Notes: generated from the letters alone by a model not told the origin. A stretch of 64,000 nucleotides of DNA from Puteibacter caeruleilacunae (GCA_005217565.1 SJCO01000018.1:1-64000); one strand, 5' to 3'; counted from the stretch's first letter, positions 36,703-45,504 are shown. Program-made: numbers and translations.

Positions 36703-38628
36703 ATGCCACTAATGGAAGAACAATATAATAGCTTATTAGATAATATTAACTATCCCTGTGATTTACGAAAGTTGGAAGTAGACTCACTGCCAAAAGTATG
36801 TGAGGAACTACGACAATTTATCATTGATGAAGTATCCAACAATCCAGGTCATTTTGGCGCTAGCCTTGGAGTTATTGAACTCACAGTTGCGCTTCACTAT
36901 ATCTACAATACCCCAAAAGATAAGCTTATTTGGGACGTTGGACATCAGGCTTATGCCCATAAAATACTTACAGGGCGAAAAGAGCAATTCCATACAAACC
37001 GAAAATATAATGGTATTAGTGGTTTCCCTAAAAGAGCGGAAAGTGAATATGATGCTTTTGGTGTTGGACACTCTTCAACCTCGATCTCAGCAGCATTAGG
37101 AATGGCTGTTGCTGCATCACTGACAAAATCGAAAGATGAAAAGGTTGTTGCGGTTATTGGCGATGGTGCTATGACTGGAGGAATGGCATTTGAAGCAATG
37201 AATAATGCTGCCGGTAATAACTCCGACATCCTGATTATTCTTAACGACAATAATATGGCAATTGATCCCAATGTTGGTGGTATAAATAGCTATTTATTGG
37301 ATATTGCACGCTCACAGACATACAATCGTCTGAAAAAGGATATCTGGGATGGTCTTGGTAAAATTTATGGTCTTGGTAAAAAAACACGAAGACTTATGCA
37401 ATTGACCGAGAATGCAATCAAGCAAGCGATCTTAAAGCAAAGTAATATGTTTGAAGCGCTTGGAATAAGGTACTTTGGTCCTGTTGACGGACATGATGTG
37501 GTTTACTTAGCCAAAGTACTTGAAGACATGAAGCATATTCCTGGTCCTAAATTATTGCACGTAATTACCCAAAAAGGTAAAGGTTTTACTCCTGCTGAAG
37601 AGAACCAAACTGAATGGCATGCTCCGGGAGTATTCGATAAAACAACGGGCAAAAGAATTGTAGAGAAAGAAACACGACCTTGTCCACCGAGATATCAGGA
37701 TGTATTCGGCTTAACATTGGTCGAACTTGCTGACGAGAATGAGAAGATTGTTGGAATTACGCCAGCAATGCCAACAGGATGTTCACTTAACTACCTGATG
37801 GAGAAATATCCGGATAGGGCTTTTGACGTTGGAATTGCAGAGCCTCATGCTGTTACATTCTCTGCAGGACTTGCATCTAATGGTATAGTTCCATTCTGTA
37901 ACATCTACTCTTCATTCATGCAGCGAGCTTATGATCAAGTGATACACGATGTTGCTATTCAAAAGCTACCTGTTATATTCTGCTTAGACCGGGGAGGACT
38001 CGTTGGAGCTGATGGAGCTACTCATCACGGTGTGTTTGATATTGCATTCTTAAGAAACATCCCTAACATGATTGTATCTGCTCCTATGGACGAGCTAGAA
38101 CTTCGTAATTTGATGTTTACAGCACAGAAAGTTCTTCCAGGACCATTTGCTATTCGTTATCCAAGAGGTAAAGGTGTAACCCCTGAGTGGAAATGTAAAA
38201 TGGAAGAATTACCAATCGGAAAAGGAAGAACCATTACAGAAGGTCAGAATCTTGCATTTTTAACTGTTGGACACATAGGTAATACCATTGTAAAAGTCAA
38301 TAAGATGCTCGAAGAACACGGTCTTCAGGCTGGTCATTTTGATATGCGATTCATTAAGCCGTTAGATGAGGATATGGTTCATCATGTGCTTCAAAACTAT
38401 CAACACATCATCACTGTTGAAGATGGAGTGATTCAAGGAGGATTTGGCAGTCTAATCAGTGAATTTATGGCTCTGCATGGATACAAGAACAAATTAGAAA
38501 TTATGGGTATTCCTGATCGCTTTGTAGAACAAGGAACTCCATCAGAGCTATATAAGGAATGTAACCTCGACAGGAAAAGCATCTTTAATAAGGCAATGAA
38601 GATATTGACCAAAGAGTTTACAGCCTAA
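36703..38628 (+). CDS. dxs: 1-deoxy-D-xylulose-5-phosphate synthase
   Basis: A 641-residue thiamine-diphosphate enzyme making DXP from pyruvate and glyceraldehyde 3-phosphate, the first step of the MEP isoprenoid pathway. The diphosphate-binding motif GDGAMTGG begins at G153. The residues GPVDGHD, the pyrimidine-domain stretch FDVGIAEPHAVTFSAGLA and the C-terminal transketolase domain are all present. The 3' end overlaps the convergent PH-like gene by 4 bp, with no terminator between them. Confidence 0.97.
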   Translation: MPLMEEQYNSLLDNINYPCDLRKLEVDSLPKVCEELRQFIIDEVSNNPGHFGASLGVIELTVALHYIYNTPKDKLIWDVGHQAYAHKILTGRKEQFHTNRKYNGISGFPKRAESEYDAFGVGHSSTSISAALGMAVAASLTKSKDEKVVAVIGDGAMTGGMAFEAMNNAAGNNSDILIILNDNNMAIDPNVGGINSYLLDIARSQTYNRLKKDIWDGLGKIYGLGKKTRRLMQLTENAIKQAILKQSNMFEALGIRYFGPVDGHDVVYLAKVLEDMKHIPGPKLLHVITQKGKGFTPAEENQTEWHAPGVFDKTTGKRIVEKETRPCPPRYQDVFGLTLVELADENEKIVGITPAMPTGCSLNYLMEKYPDRAFDVGIAEPHAVTFSAGLASNGIVPFCNIYSSFMQRAYDQVIHDVAIQKLPVIFCLDRGGLVGADGATHHGVFDIAFLRNIPNMIVSAPMDELELRNLMFTAQKVLPGPFAIRYPRGKGVTPEWKCKMEELPIGKGRTITEGQNLAFLTVGHIGNTIVKVNKMLEEHGLQAGHFDMRFIKPLDEDMVHHVLQNYQHIITVEDGVIQGGFGSLISEFMALHGYKNKLEIMGIPDRFVEQGTPSELYKECNLDRKSIFNKAMKILTKEFTA

Positions 38629-39080
38629 TGGATACTTAATTCATTTTTTGCTGCAATCGTTTCGATACATTGAAAAAATTGATTTAACTCAGAGCTACTC
38701 AACATTGAGGGACGAAGATCTATCTGTTGGTTATTCTTCAGGTTAAGAATAAAATAGGTTTTCTCCTTCTTTAAGGAGCTTATATCATCCCATGAATAGT
38801 TATTTGTTGATCTAAATAATCCTTCTTTAATCACAATTTGCAAGTCATCTACCTTACAATAAGCAGCTTTTTGTAATGTAGGAATTAGATAAATCAGGGT
38901 TGAACACAAACTACAAATCCCGGCAATACACATGACTACTGCTTCCAAAAGATTCCCCGTGGAATATGAATGAATACCAAAAAAGATCAAACTACCTGCT
39001 ATAAACGGTAATAACGCTGTAATACGTTTATTTAGGTTAAACCTCTTATTGGAATATGATTCAAATTCAGTCATTTTCAT
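38625..39080 (-). CDS. Membrane protein with PH-like domain, unknown function
   Basis: A 151-residue protein with two hydrophobic helices (about residues 22-41, LLPFIAGSLIFFGIHSYSTG, and 47-67). A soluble beta-rich C-terminal half follows (KVDDLQIVIKEGLFRSTNNY, SWDDISSLKKEKTYFILNL), resembling the bacterial PH/DUF304-like fold. I do not recognise a specific family. A second in-frame ATG at 39074 would drop two residues. It overlaps the end of dxs by 4 bp. Confidence 0.65.
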   Translation of the reverse strand: MKMTEFESYSNKRFNLNKRITALLPFIAGSLIFFGIHSYSTGNLLEAVVMCIAGICSLCSTLIYLIPTLQKAAYCKVDDLQIVIKEGLFRSTNNYSWDDISSLKKEKTYFILNLKNNQQIDLRPSMLSSSELNQFFQCIETIAAKNELSIH

Positions 39081-39402
39081 CCTTTTTACGACTTCTAAGC
39101 TACAATTTTTCCATCAAAACCAGTAATATATTACTTGTTTTAACACAATGCGTTGTTACACTCAATGCTAAGTGGGCACACCTCAATGTCTATATCGATA
39201 AAGTACGCGATAGGATTGCAACAGATTCGCCTATATGTCGGCTTTGGGCCGTTCTGAGTTATAAAGGGATTATCATTAGGATCTGTTTTTCCTAAAGATT
39301 TCTTAGTTTGACCATTATTTATTTATCTTCTTTCTATAATTTTATAAAGCAATACTCGTTTGATTGTACATAAGCCAATATGAACGCTAAAAAGATTAGG
39401 CA
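39081..39402. other. 322-bp intergenic region
   Basis: It holds two small hairpins (CGGC 39239-39242 with GCCG 39248-39251; TTAGGA 39276-39281 with TCCTAA 39290-39295) and an 8-codon open frame MNAKKIRH (39380-39406) whose stop overlaps the TTG start of the kinase gene. A longer plus frame at 39056-39295 lacks protein character. No consensus promoter was found. Confidence 0.5.
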
Positions 39403-40563
39403 TTGAATTTATATTTTAAGAAACGCTGGTGGAAGATATTCTTGCTTTCAGGTGCCATTATAATTGGATCCATCTCTATTATTGTCACTAATGTCATTGT
39501 TGACGGTATTGAGAAAGAAGAACGAAAGAAGGTAGAAATGTGGGCTGAGGCTACGCGTATGATCACCCAGAACGATCTTAGCGGTGTTAATCTTACATTT
39601 ATTTATGAAATCATTCAGAAAAATGAATCAATACCTTTAATCGTAATCAATCAGGATGGTAAAATCACTGCACATCGTAATCTTCAATTAGAAGAGCCAA
39701 TCATCGATGAAAACCTATATAAACACCTGGAGAAGATACGAAATCAATATCCTCCTATTGAGTACAAGGTATCAGAAACCGAAACACATAAAGTTTACTA
39801 TTCCGACTCAGCCCTACTTATTCAACTAAGATATTTCCCGTTGATACAAGTTGCCGTCATCTTTGTTTTTATCATCATTGCCTATCTTGCGTTCGATTCA
39901 TCGAGAAGAGCAGAACAGAACCAGGTTTGGGTAGGTATGGCAAAAGAGACAGCACATCAACTGGGAACACCAATCTCTTCATTAATGGCTTGGGTTGAAT
40001 TAATTAAACTCCAGGAACCAGAATCAGAGATTGTAAAAGAGCTTGATAAAGATACCACACGACTACAGAAAATAGCCGATCGATTTTCCAAAATAGGTTC
40101 AACGCCTCGTCTTGAGATGGAAAACCTCGATGATTTAATTACAAACGTCGTTGATTACTTGAAAACAAGGGTTTCCGATAAAATTGAGTTCAAAACACAT
40201 TCTTTTAGTCCGAATCCGGTCTTTGCTCCTTTAAATCTGTCTTTGTTTGAATGGGTAATAGAGAATATCTGTAAAAATGCTATTGACGCGATGAACGGTG
40301 ATGGACAAATTTCGTTAGAGGTTTCCTCTTCGAACGACCATTATTTTCTAGATATTACAGACAATGGTAAGGGCATTGCAAAATCGAAGTTTAAGACCAT
40401 ATTTAAACCAGGATACACAACCAAAAAGCGCGGTTGGGGTCTTGGATTATCTTTGGTTAAGCGAATCGTTGAAAACTACCATTCAGGTAAGATATTTGTA
40501 AAATGGTCGGAACTTAACAAAGGAACAACTTTCAGAATTGTACTTAAGAAGAAACTTCTCTAA
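39403..40563 (+). CDS. Sensor histidine kinase (Bacteroidota type) with TTG start
   Basis: A 386-residue kinase. The N-terminus LYFKKRWWKIFLLSGAIIIG gives one transmembrane helix, then a short periplasmic segment (about 32-140), a second helix (about 147-165) and the kinase core. The phospho-acceptor is H185 in KETAHQLGTPISSL, and the ATPase boxes are NICKNAIDAM, DNGKGI and WGLGLSLVKRI. TTG at 39403 is chosen: an ATG start would only appear at residue 46 and lose the first helix, and homologous kinases start just before the basic KK-WK motif. An 8-codon frame overlaps the start (stop TGA within TTGA). No adjacent response regulator gene is present. Confidence 0.88.
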   Translation: MNLYFKKRWWKIFLLSGAIIIGSISIIVTNVIVDGIEKEERKKVEMWAEATRMITQNDLSGVNLTFIYEIIQKNESIPLIVINQDGKITAHRNLQLEEPIIDENLYKHLEKIRNQYPPIEYKVSETETHKVYYSDSALLIQLRYFPLIQVAVIFVFIIIAYLAFDSSRRAEQNQVWVGMAKETAHQLGTPISSLMAWVELIKLQEPESEIVKELDKDTTRLQKIADRFSKIGSTPRLEMENLDDLITNVVDYLKTRVSDKIEFKTHSFSPNPVFAPLNLSLFEWVIENICKNAIDAMNGDGQISLEVSSSNDHYFLDITDNGKGIAKSKFKTIFKPGYTTKKRGWGLGLSLVKRIVENYHSGKIFVKWSELNKGTTFRIVLKKKLL

Positions 40564-40587
40564 AACAATTAATATAAGAGCACATCC

Positions 40588-40629
40588 GCCCCGACAGCTA
40601 TAATTAAAGGTTGTCTGGAGGGAATTTTT
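40588..40629 (+). terminator. Weak terminator of the kinase gene
   Basis: CCCCGACA (40589-40596) can pair with TGTC-T-GG-A-GG (40612-40622) with two bulges, followed by AATTTTT. Confidence 0.35.
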
Positions 40630-40715
40630 ATCATCTCTAATATCAAAAAGTTAAGTAACAGAGGATTTTAAGCCATAAAAAAATCATTTTTCTTTAGGTG
40701 TTTCCCTTTTTTTTA

Positions 40716-40723
40716 TACTTTTG
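40716..40723 (+). promoter_or_regulatory. -7 box of the DUF177-rpmF operon
   Basis: TACTTTTG is an exact TAnnTTTG match. It covers an in-frame TTG at 40721, so that codon cannot be the start. The ATG at 40739 is 15 bp downstream. No clear TTG at the -33 position. Confidence 0.6.
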
Positions 40724-40738
40724 CAAAACTTTTTGAAG

Positions 40739-41275
40739 ATGGCTATGGAGACAATTAAAGATTTTACCATACCCTTCAAAGGGCTAAAAGAAGGTAAACA
40801 CGAATTTAAATTTACCGCTGGTAATAGGTTCTTTGAAGCATTCGAAGGGAGTGAAATTGAGAAAGGCGACGTATCTGTTTCAATAACAATGGAAAAACGA
40901 ACCACCTTCATTCAATTTAATTTCCATATCGAAGGATTTGTAAATATTTTGTGTGACAGATGTCTGGACACTTACGATCAAGCTTTAGATAATGACTTCA
41001 AACTCATTGTTAAGTTTGCGGAGGAGGAATCAGACGAAGGTGATGATATTGTATATATCTCTTCCTCTGAGCATCAGATAAATGTGAGTCACTATATTTA
41101 CGAATATATCATGTTAAGTATACCTATTCAACGTATTCATCCTGAAGATGAGCATGGTAACAGTACTTGTAATCAGGAAATGTTGAATAAGTTAGATGAA
41201 TATACGGTCCGTGAAGAAGAAAAAGAAACGGATAACCGTTGGGATGAATTAAAAAAATTATTAGACAATAAGTAA
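40739..41275 (+). CDS. DUF177 (YceD) domain-containing protein
   Basis: A 178-residue protein of the YceD/DUF177 family, which is linked with 23S rRNA maturation in E. coli and plants and is usually encoded just before rpmF. The family's C-x2-C pair is visible in NILCDRCLDTYD, and the C-terminus is acidic (DEYTVREEEKETDNRWDEL). The promoter box at 40716-40723 rules out an upstream TTG as start. rpmF begins 12 bp after the stop. Confidence 0.92.
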   Translation: MAMETIKDFTIPFKGLKEGKHEFKFTAGNRFFEAFEGSEIEKGDVSVSITMEKRTTFIQFNFHIEGFVNILCDRCLDTYDQALDNDFKLIVKFAEEESDEGDDIVYISSSEHQINVSHYIYEYIMLSIPIQRIHPEDEHGNSTCNQEMLNKLDEYTVREEEKETDNRWDELKKLLDNK

Positions 41276-41287
41276 AAGTTATTAAAA

Positions 41288-41473
41288 ATGGCACATCCAA
41301 AGCACAAAACATCAAAAGCGAGGAGAGACAAGCGTAGAACTCATTACAAAGCGACTCCTGCGACATTGGCATCTTGCTCAAACTGCGGTGCGACTGTAAA
41401 GTATCACACTGTTTGCGGTGAATGCGGATACTACAGAGGAAAACTTGCAATTGAAAAAGATATCACTGTATAA
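41288..41473 (+). CDS. rpmF: 50S ribosomal protein L32
   Basis: A 61-residue L32. Basic N-terminus MAHPKHKTSKARRDKRRTHY and four zinc-ribbon cysteines C30, C33, C43 and C46 (SCSNCG and VCGECG), so this is the zinc-binding C+ form. It follows DUF177 by 12 bp and ends at an intrinsic terminator. Confidence 0.97.
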   Translation: MAHPKHKTSKARRDKRRTHYKATPATLASCSNCGATVKYHTVCGECGYYRGKLAIEKDITV

Positions 41474-41502
41474 TTTCCCATTCTGATTTATTTCAGTTTG
41501 AA

Positions 41503-41546
41503 ATTCAGGAATAGAGAAGTATTACTTTTTTATTCCTGATTTTTTG
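41503..41546 (+). terminator. Intrinsic terminator of DUF177-rpmF
   Basis: TCAGGAATA (41505-41513) and TATTCCTGA (41531-41539) form a perfect 9-bp stem followed by TTTTTTG. Confidence 0.85.
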
Positions 41547-41819
41547 TATCCATACCCCTACTTCATTAAACTTCACTAATCTCCTTTATTTCAACAAAAT
41601 AACCATCTCGCTCCTTCATAAGACAACAACAATTGGCAAAGCATTAAAGCATAATTGTCCTTCTTTACTTTCAACATACAATTGCCAACACTTTAAATGT
41701 TTGAATTTTCATTCTTTTACAGCTCTAATATTGTTCACGTATTTTTTTAATATTTCACTACTGAAACTCTTTACAATTCGCAATAATTTGTATTTTTAAG
41801 CATTAACACAATTAAAGTC
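41547..41819. other. Spacer before the bactofilin-ATP synthase operon
   Basis: The whole gap from rpmF to the bactofilin gene is 346 bp. After the terminator it is AT-rich and holds an imperfect 19-bp direct repeat: CAATTGGCAAAGCATTAAA at 41630-41648 and CAATTGCCAACACTTTAAA at 41679-41697. The promoter of the bactofilin-atp operon must lie here, but no exact -7 box was found (nearest ATAATTTG before 41800). No gene seen. Confidence 0.45.
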
Positions 41820-42188
41820 ATGGGGAAATCGAATAGCGATATAGAGAATAAAAATATCAACCTAATCTCGTCAGGAACTGTAATAACAGGAGATGTGATC
41901 TCTCAGGGTGATATTCGTATTGATGGAGAATTAAAGGGTAACCTAACTTCACAAGGTCGTGTGGTTGTAGGTAATACCGGAATAATCAATGGAGAGATTG
42001 AATGTCGCTCATCGGAAGTGTCGGGCAAGATCATTGGAAAGATACAAGTAAAAGAGCTTTTGTCGCTAAAGGCAACTTCTTTGTTCGAAGGTGATATCGT
42101 TACTGGAAAATTAACGGTTGAGCCAGGTGCTGTATTTAATGCAAGCTGCAAGATGAATGGAGAAGTAAATACTGGTGGCAAACGATAA
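41820..42188 (+). CDS. Bactofilin (polymer-forming cytoskeletal protein)
   Basis: A 122-residue bactofilin. The right-handed beta-helix core carries the short hydrophobic-glycine rungs ISSGTVITGDVISQGDIRID, GELKGNLTSQGRVVVG and the GEIECRSSEVSGKIIGK pattern. Bactofilins polymerise without nucleotide at the inner membrane and shape cell wall or stalk structures. The polar N-terminal tail (MGKSNSDIENKNIN) may mediate membrane contact. The last 14 bp overlap the GTG start of atpZ, so the two are translationally coupled, and the gene is the apparent head of the large atp operon. Confidence 0.93.
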   Translation: MGKSNSDIENKNINLISSGTVITGDVISQGDIRIDGELKGNLTSQGRVVVGNTGIINGEIECRSSEVSGKIIGKIQVKELLSLKATSLFEGDIVTGKLTVEPGAVFNASCKMNGEVNTGGKR

Positions 42189-42384
42189 AAAAGGCAAAAA
42201 AAGATTTGACCATTTTATTAAGTATTCCAGTCTCTCAATGGAGATGATTGGAATCATTGCTTTTTGTACTTGGGGAGGCTATAAGTTGGACCAAATGTTA
42301 GGGAATGAACGTTACTACTGTACAGTAATTTCGTTATTCATCTCTGCTTTGGGAGCTGTTTATTACGCATTACGTAAACTTTAA
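42175..42384 (+). CDS. atpZ: AtpZ/AtpI-family protein
   Basis: A 69-residue two-helix membrane protein of the AtpZ/AtpI type (YSSLSMEMIGIIAFCTWGGY, LDQMLGNERYY, then VISLFISALGAVYYALRKL). Such proteins assist assembly of the c-ring or Mg2+ entry in F-type synthases. The start is GTG at 42175, inside the last codons of the bactofilin gene. The next gene starts 10 bp after the stop. Confidence 0.88.
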   Translation: MANDKKGKKRFDHFIKYSSLSMEMIGIIAFCTWGGYKLDQMLGNERYYCTVISLFISALGAVYYALRKL

Positions 42385-42394
42385 CACCATTATT

Positions 42395-42769
42395 ATGGAG
42401 AAGCCTGGATTCAAGTTTTTTAAGAATCTTTCGATTCTAACACTATGCTTAGCATGCATTGGAACCGTCCTGTTTTCCACTGTTTTAAAAGCCTACTACC
42501 TAAACATTTTCCCTGTTACCTTGTTATTTTTTTATGTGATCACGACATTAATTCACTCGTTTTTACTTTATGCTAGCAAAAAGAGTGCAGGTAAGTTTCC
42601 AGCATATTATTTACTGGTTTTAATGTCTAAAATGTTCTTTCTGGGAGTGTTCGCAGTGATATATATTATTGCTGATCGATCGAATGCGGTACCGTTTCTG
42701 CTGTTTTTCGTTACAATGTATATAGCCTATTCCTCGTTTTCTATAAAGGCTATTATGAAACACCTGTAG
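42395..42769 (+). CDS. Four-helix membrane protein in the atp operon
   Basis: A 124-residue hydrophobic protein with four predicted helices (ILTLCLACIGTVLFSTVLKA, FPVTLLFFYVITTLIHSFLL, YLLVLMSKMFFLGVFAVIYI, VPFLLFFVTMYIAYSSFSI). It takes the place of AtpI between atpZ and atpB, and an AtpI-like role in c-ring assembly is likely by position. I see no catalytic motif. Confidence 0.75.
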   Translation: MEKPGFKFFKNLSILTLCLACIGTVLFSTVLKAYYLNIFPVTLLFFYVITTLIHSFLLYASKKSAGKFPAYYLLVLMSKMFFLGVFAVIYIIADRSNAVPFLLFFVTMYIAYSSFSIKAIMKHL

Positions 42770-42794
42770 AAACCAGACGACCACAGCTCCTGAA

Positions 42795-42813
42795 AATAAT
42801 GAGAATCATTGAT
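42795..42813. promoter_or_regulatory. Fur-box-like sequence upstream of atpB
   Basis: AATAATGAGAATCATTGAT matches the 19-bp E. coli-type Fur consensus GATAATGATAATCATTATC at 14 positions, 48 bp before the atpB ATG. It sits within the atp operon, so the function is uncertain. Confidence 0.3.
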
Positions 42814-42860
42814 TTGATTAACAAAACTGATTTACACTCGAACTAACTAGGTAAAAACAG

Positions 42861-43943
42861 ATGAACAGGATAACAACCATATTAGTAATCGGAATTTTAC
42901 TCACCACAACTCCATTGTTCACGTATGCCTCCAGTGATGATAACAGTACTGCATCGGGATTTAATGCAGGAGAATTTGTTATGCACCACATATCAGATTC
43001 TTATGATTGGCACATCATGTCAATAGGAGAGAAACATATCTCGATCCCATTACCGATTATTGTTTACAGCAAGACTAAGGGCCTAAACTGTTTCTTATCC
43101 AGTCGGTTTGATCACGGTCACAGCTCCTTTAATGGATTCAAAATAGAAGAAAATGGCACGAACAAAGGTAAAATAGTTGAAGTTATTGGTAATACGATGA
43201 ATACTGATAACACAGCTGAATTGCCTTGGGATTTATCTATTACCAAAACAGTTGCAGGAATAATGGTGAGTGTGGTACTAATGCTTATGATCTTTATAAG
43301 TGCTGGTAAGGCTGCACAACGCAATAAAGGGAAGGCACCAACAGGTATTCAGAACTTTGTAGAACCAGTAATTCTATTTTTAAGAGATGATGTGGCTAAG
43401 CCAGCCATTGGAGAAGACAAATACCAACGCTATATGCCCTATCTTCTTACAATCTTTTTCTTTATTCTTATCAACAATCTATTGGGATTAATTCCAATTT
43501 TCCCTTTTGGAGCAAATGTTACAGGTAACATCTCAGTAACCTTAGCATTGGCATTATTCACCTTCATCGTAACAACAGTATCGGGAAACAAACATTACTG
43601 GAAAGAGATTATCAATCCTGATGTTCCAACATTGTTAAAAATACCTATTCCTCTAATGCCATTAATTGAATTTATCGGTATGCTTATTAAACCTGTGGTT
43701 TTGATGATCCGACTATTTGCAAATATGATGGCAGGACACATGATCATCAGTATATTCGTTGCACTGATCTTTATTTTCGCCAATCTATTTGGTCCTACGG
43801 TAGCCTATAGTGTAGCTCCTTTTTCAATCCTATTTGGCGTATTTATGACTCTGCTGGATGTACTGGTATCATTTATACAAGCATATGTATTCGTGTTCCT
43901 TTCTGCCATATACATAGGTATGGCAACCTCGGAACACCATTAA
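42861..43943 (+). CDS. atpB: ATP synthase F0 subunit a, with long periplasmic N-terminus
   Basis: A 360-residue subunit a. The essential channel arginine is R284 in PVVLMIRLFANMMAGH, with the following helices (LLDVLVSFIQAYVFVFLSAIYIGMA) intact. The N-terminus is a signal peptide (MNRITTILVIGILLTTTPLFTYA) and about 100 periplasmic residues with a His-rich stretch (HDWHIMSIGEKHI type, FDHGHSSF) before the first core helix near residue 130. E. coli subunit a is about 271 residues with no such part. The role of the extension is unknown. Confidence 0.95.
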   Translation: MNRITTILVIGILLTTTPLFTYASSDDNSTASGFNAGEFVMHHISDSYDWHIMSIGEKHISIPLPIIVYSKTKGLNCFLSSRFDHGHSSFNGFKIEENGTNKGKIVEVIGNTMNTDNTAELPWDLSITKTVAGIMVSVVLMLMIFISAGKAAQRNKGKAPTGIQNFVEPVILFLRDDVAKPAIGEDKYQRYMPYLLTIFFFILINNLLGLIPIFPFGANVTGNISVTLALALFTFIVTTVSGNKHYWKEIINPDVPTLLKIPIPLMPLIEFIGMLIKPVVLMIRLFANMMAGHMIISIFVALIFIFANLFGPTVAYSVAPFSILFGVFMTLLDVLVSFIQAYVFVFLSAIYIGMATSEHH

Positions 43944-43974
43944 ATATTGACAATTATTCACCTAAAATAAGTGA

Positions 43975-44229
<255 letters not shown>

Positions 44230-44240
44230 GAGACTTTAAC

Positions 44241-44281
44241 AGCCTTGCATGATAATGGGATTGCCGGCATCCTGCAAGGCT
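44241..44281 (+). promoter_or_regulatory. Intercistronic hairpin between atpE and atpF
   Basis: AGCCTTGCA (44241-44249) and TGCAAGGCT (44273-44281) are perfect 9-bp arms around a loop that itself contains the palindrome TGCCGGCA. It lies 12 nt after the atpE stop and lacks a T-run. A stem of this kind can protect the upstream mRNA end or partly end transcription, raising subunit c output over b. Confidence 0.65.
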
Positions 44282-44387
44282 TAATCTAAAACAACTGAGT
44301 GAATCGCAATGTAACCTATCATAAAAAGAACAGGCTCTGCCCTATTATGACAAGTTTCATTCGACAGAAAACTTAAACCATACAGAT

Positions 44388-44900
44388 ATGAATTTCTATC
44401 TTCTTGATCTTTTCGTAAATCCTGACTCAGGGACCATTATCTGGATGATAATCATCTTTATAATTGTCTGGGTAATCCTTAAGCGATTTGCATGGAAGCC
44501 ACTATTAAATGCGCTTAAGGAACGTGAAGATTCTATAGCTGACGCATTAAGTACAGCAGAGAAGGCAAAACTCGAAATGTCGCGACTTAAAGCTGATAAT
44601 GAACGAATAATCCGGGAAGCCCAAAAAGAAAGAGATCTAATTCTAAAGGAAGCAAAAGATCTTAAAAATTCAATCCTCGAGGAGGCAAAAAAGCAAGCTA
44701 AGGAAGAGAGTAAAAAAATCCTTGCAGAAGCAAGTAAAAAAATCGAAGAACAGAAAGCCGCCTCTATTGCTGAAATGAAGAAGCAAATTGTAACTTTCTC
44801 TGTAGATATTGCTGAAAAGATCCTTTCTCAAGAACTATCTGATTCAAGTAGGCAAGAGAAAATGATCAAGGAGATCGTAGATGATATAAAGTTCAATTAA
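44388..44900 (+). CDS. atpF: ATP synthase F0 subunit b
   Basis: A 170-residue peripheral-stalk subunit: one N-terminal membrane helix (TIIWMIIIFIIVWVILKRFAW), then a long charged coiled coil (KEREDSIADALSTAEKAKLEM and on to the C-terminus). It precedes atpH by 13 bp. A 158-bp gap after atpE contains the intercistronic hairpin. Confidence 0.96.
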   Translation: MNFYLLDLFVNPDSGTIIWMIIIFIIVWVILKRFAWKPLLNALKEREDSIADALSTAEKAKLEMSRLKADNERIIREAQKERDLILKEAKDLKNSILEEAKKQAKEESKKILAEASKKIEEQKAASIAEMKKQIVTFSVDIAEKILSQELSDSSRQEKMIKEIVDDIKFN

Positions 44901-44913
44901 TGATTTACTTATT

Positions 44914-45462
44914 ATGAATCGAAGCTTGATTACCGTTCGCTATGCCAAAGCTTTATTTTCTCTGGCTTCAGAGAATAATATACTCGATGAGGTGTATAAA
45001 AACATTATTGAGATAAGCCAGCTCGTGGAGAACAGTCCTGATTTTATTCTTCTATTAGAGAGCCCTATTGTAAAGACCTCAAAAAAGCTAGAAGTGTTAT
45101 CCTTAATGTTTAAAGGAAATGTTAATGAATATGTCCTCAGCTTCTTACTATTGATAACTGAGAATAAAAGAGAGGTACATATTCCTTCCATTTGCACAGA
45201 ATTCAAAGAGCAATACAGACATAGTCAAGGTATAAAATCAGCCATACTCACCACCTCCCATAAGATTAGTAAAGAACTGGAATCCCATATAAAAACCTTT
45301 TTGTCAGAACACTTTAAAACTAAGATAGAACTAACGATACAAGTCAAGGAAGAAATTATCGGAGGACTTATTCTTCGTGTCGATGATCAACAGATTGACG
45401 AAAGTGTCTTAGGAAAACTGAGAAGGATCAAAGAAGATTTAGAAAAAACTCAAATTGTTTAA
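44914..45462 (+). CDS. atpH: ATP synthase F1 subunit delta
   Basis: A 182-residue delta (OSCP) subunit. N-terminal helical domain with TVRYAKALFSLA and the C-terminal IKVKEEIIGGLILRVDDQQIDES-type region, here QVKEEIIGGLILRVDDQQID. It links the b dimer to F1. Subunits follow the usual order atpF-atpH-atpA. Confidence 0.95.
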   Translation: MNRSLITVRYAKALFSLASENNILDEVYKNIIEISQLVENSPDFILLLESPIVKTSKKLEVLSLMFKGNVNEYVLSFLLLITENKREVHIPSICTEFKEQYRHSQGIKSAILTTSHKISKELESHIKTFLSEHFKTKIELTIQVKEEIIGGLILRVDDQQIDESVLGKLRRIKEDLEKTQIV

Positions 45463-45504
45463 TCCATCCTAATTTATTAGGAACCAGATAAAAAAAATAC
45501 AACC

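Noticed and set aside
39056-39295. 79-codon open frame on the plus strand
   Set aside because: It overlaps the start of the PH-like gene on the other strand and has no supporting motif or promoter.
40721-40741. TTG start for the DUF177 gene
   Set aside because: The codon lies within an exact TAnnTTTG promoter box, so it would be upstream of the mRNA start; the ATG at 40739 is used.
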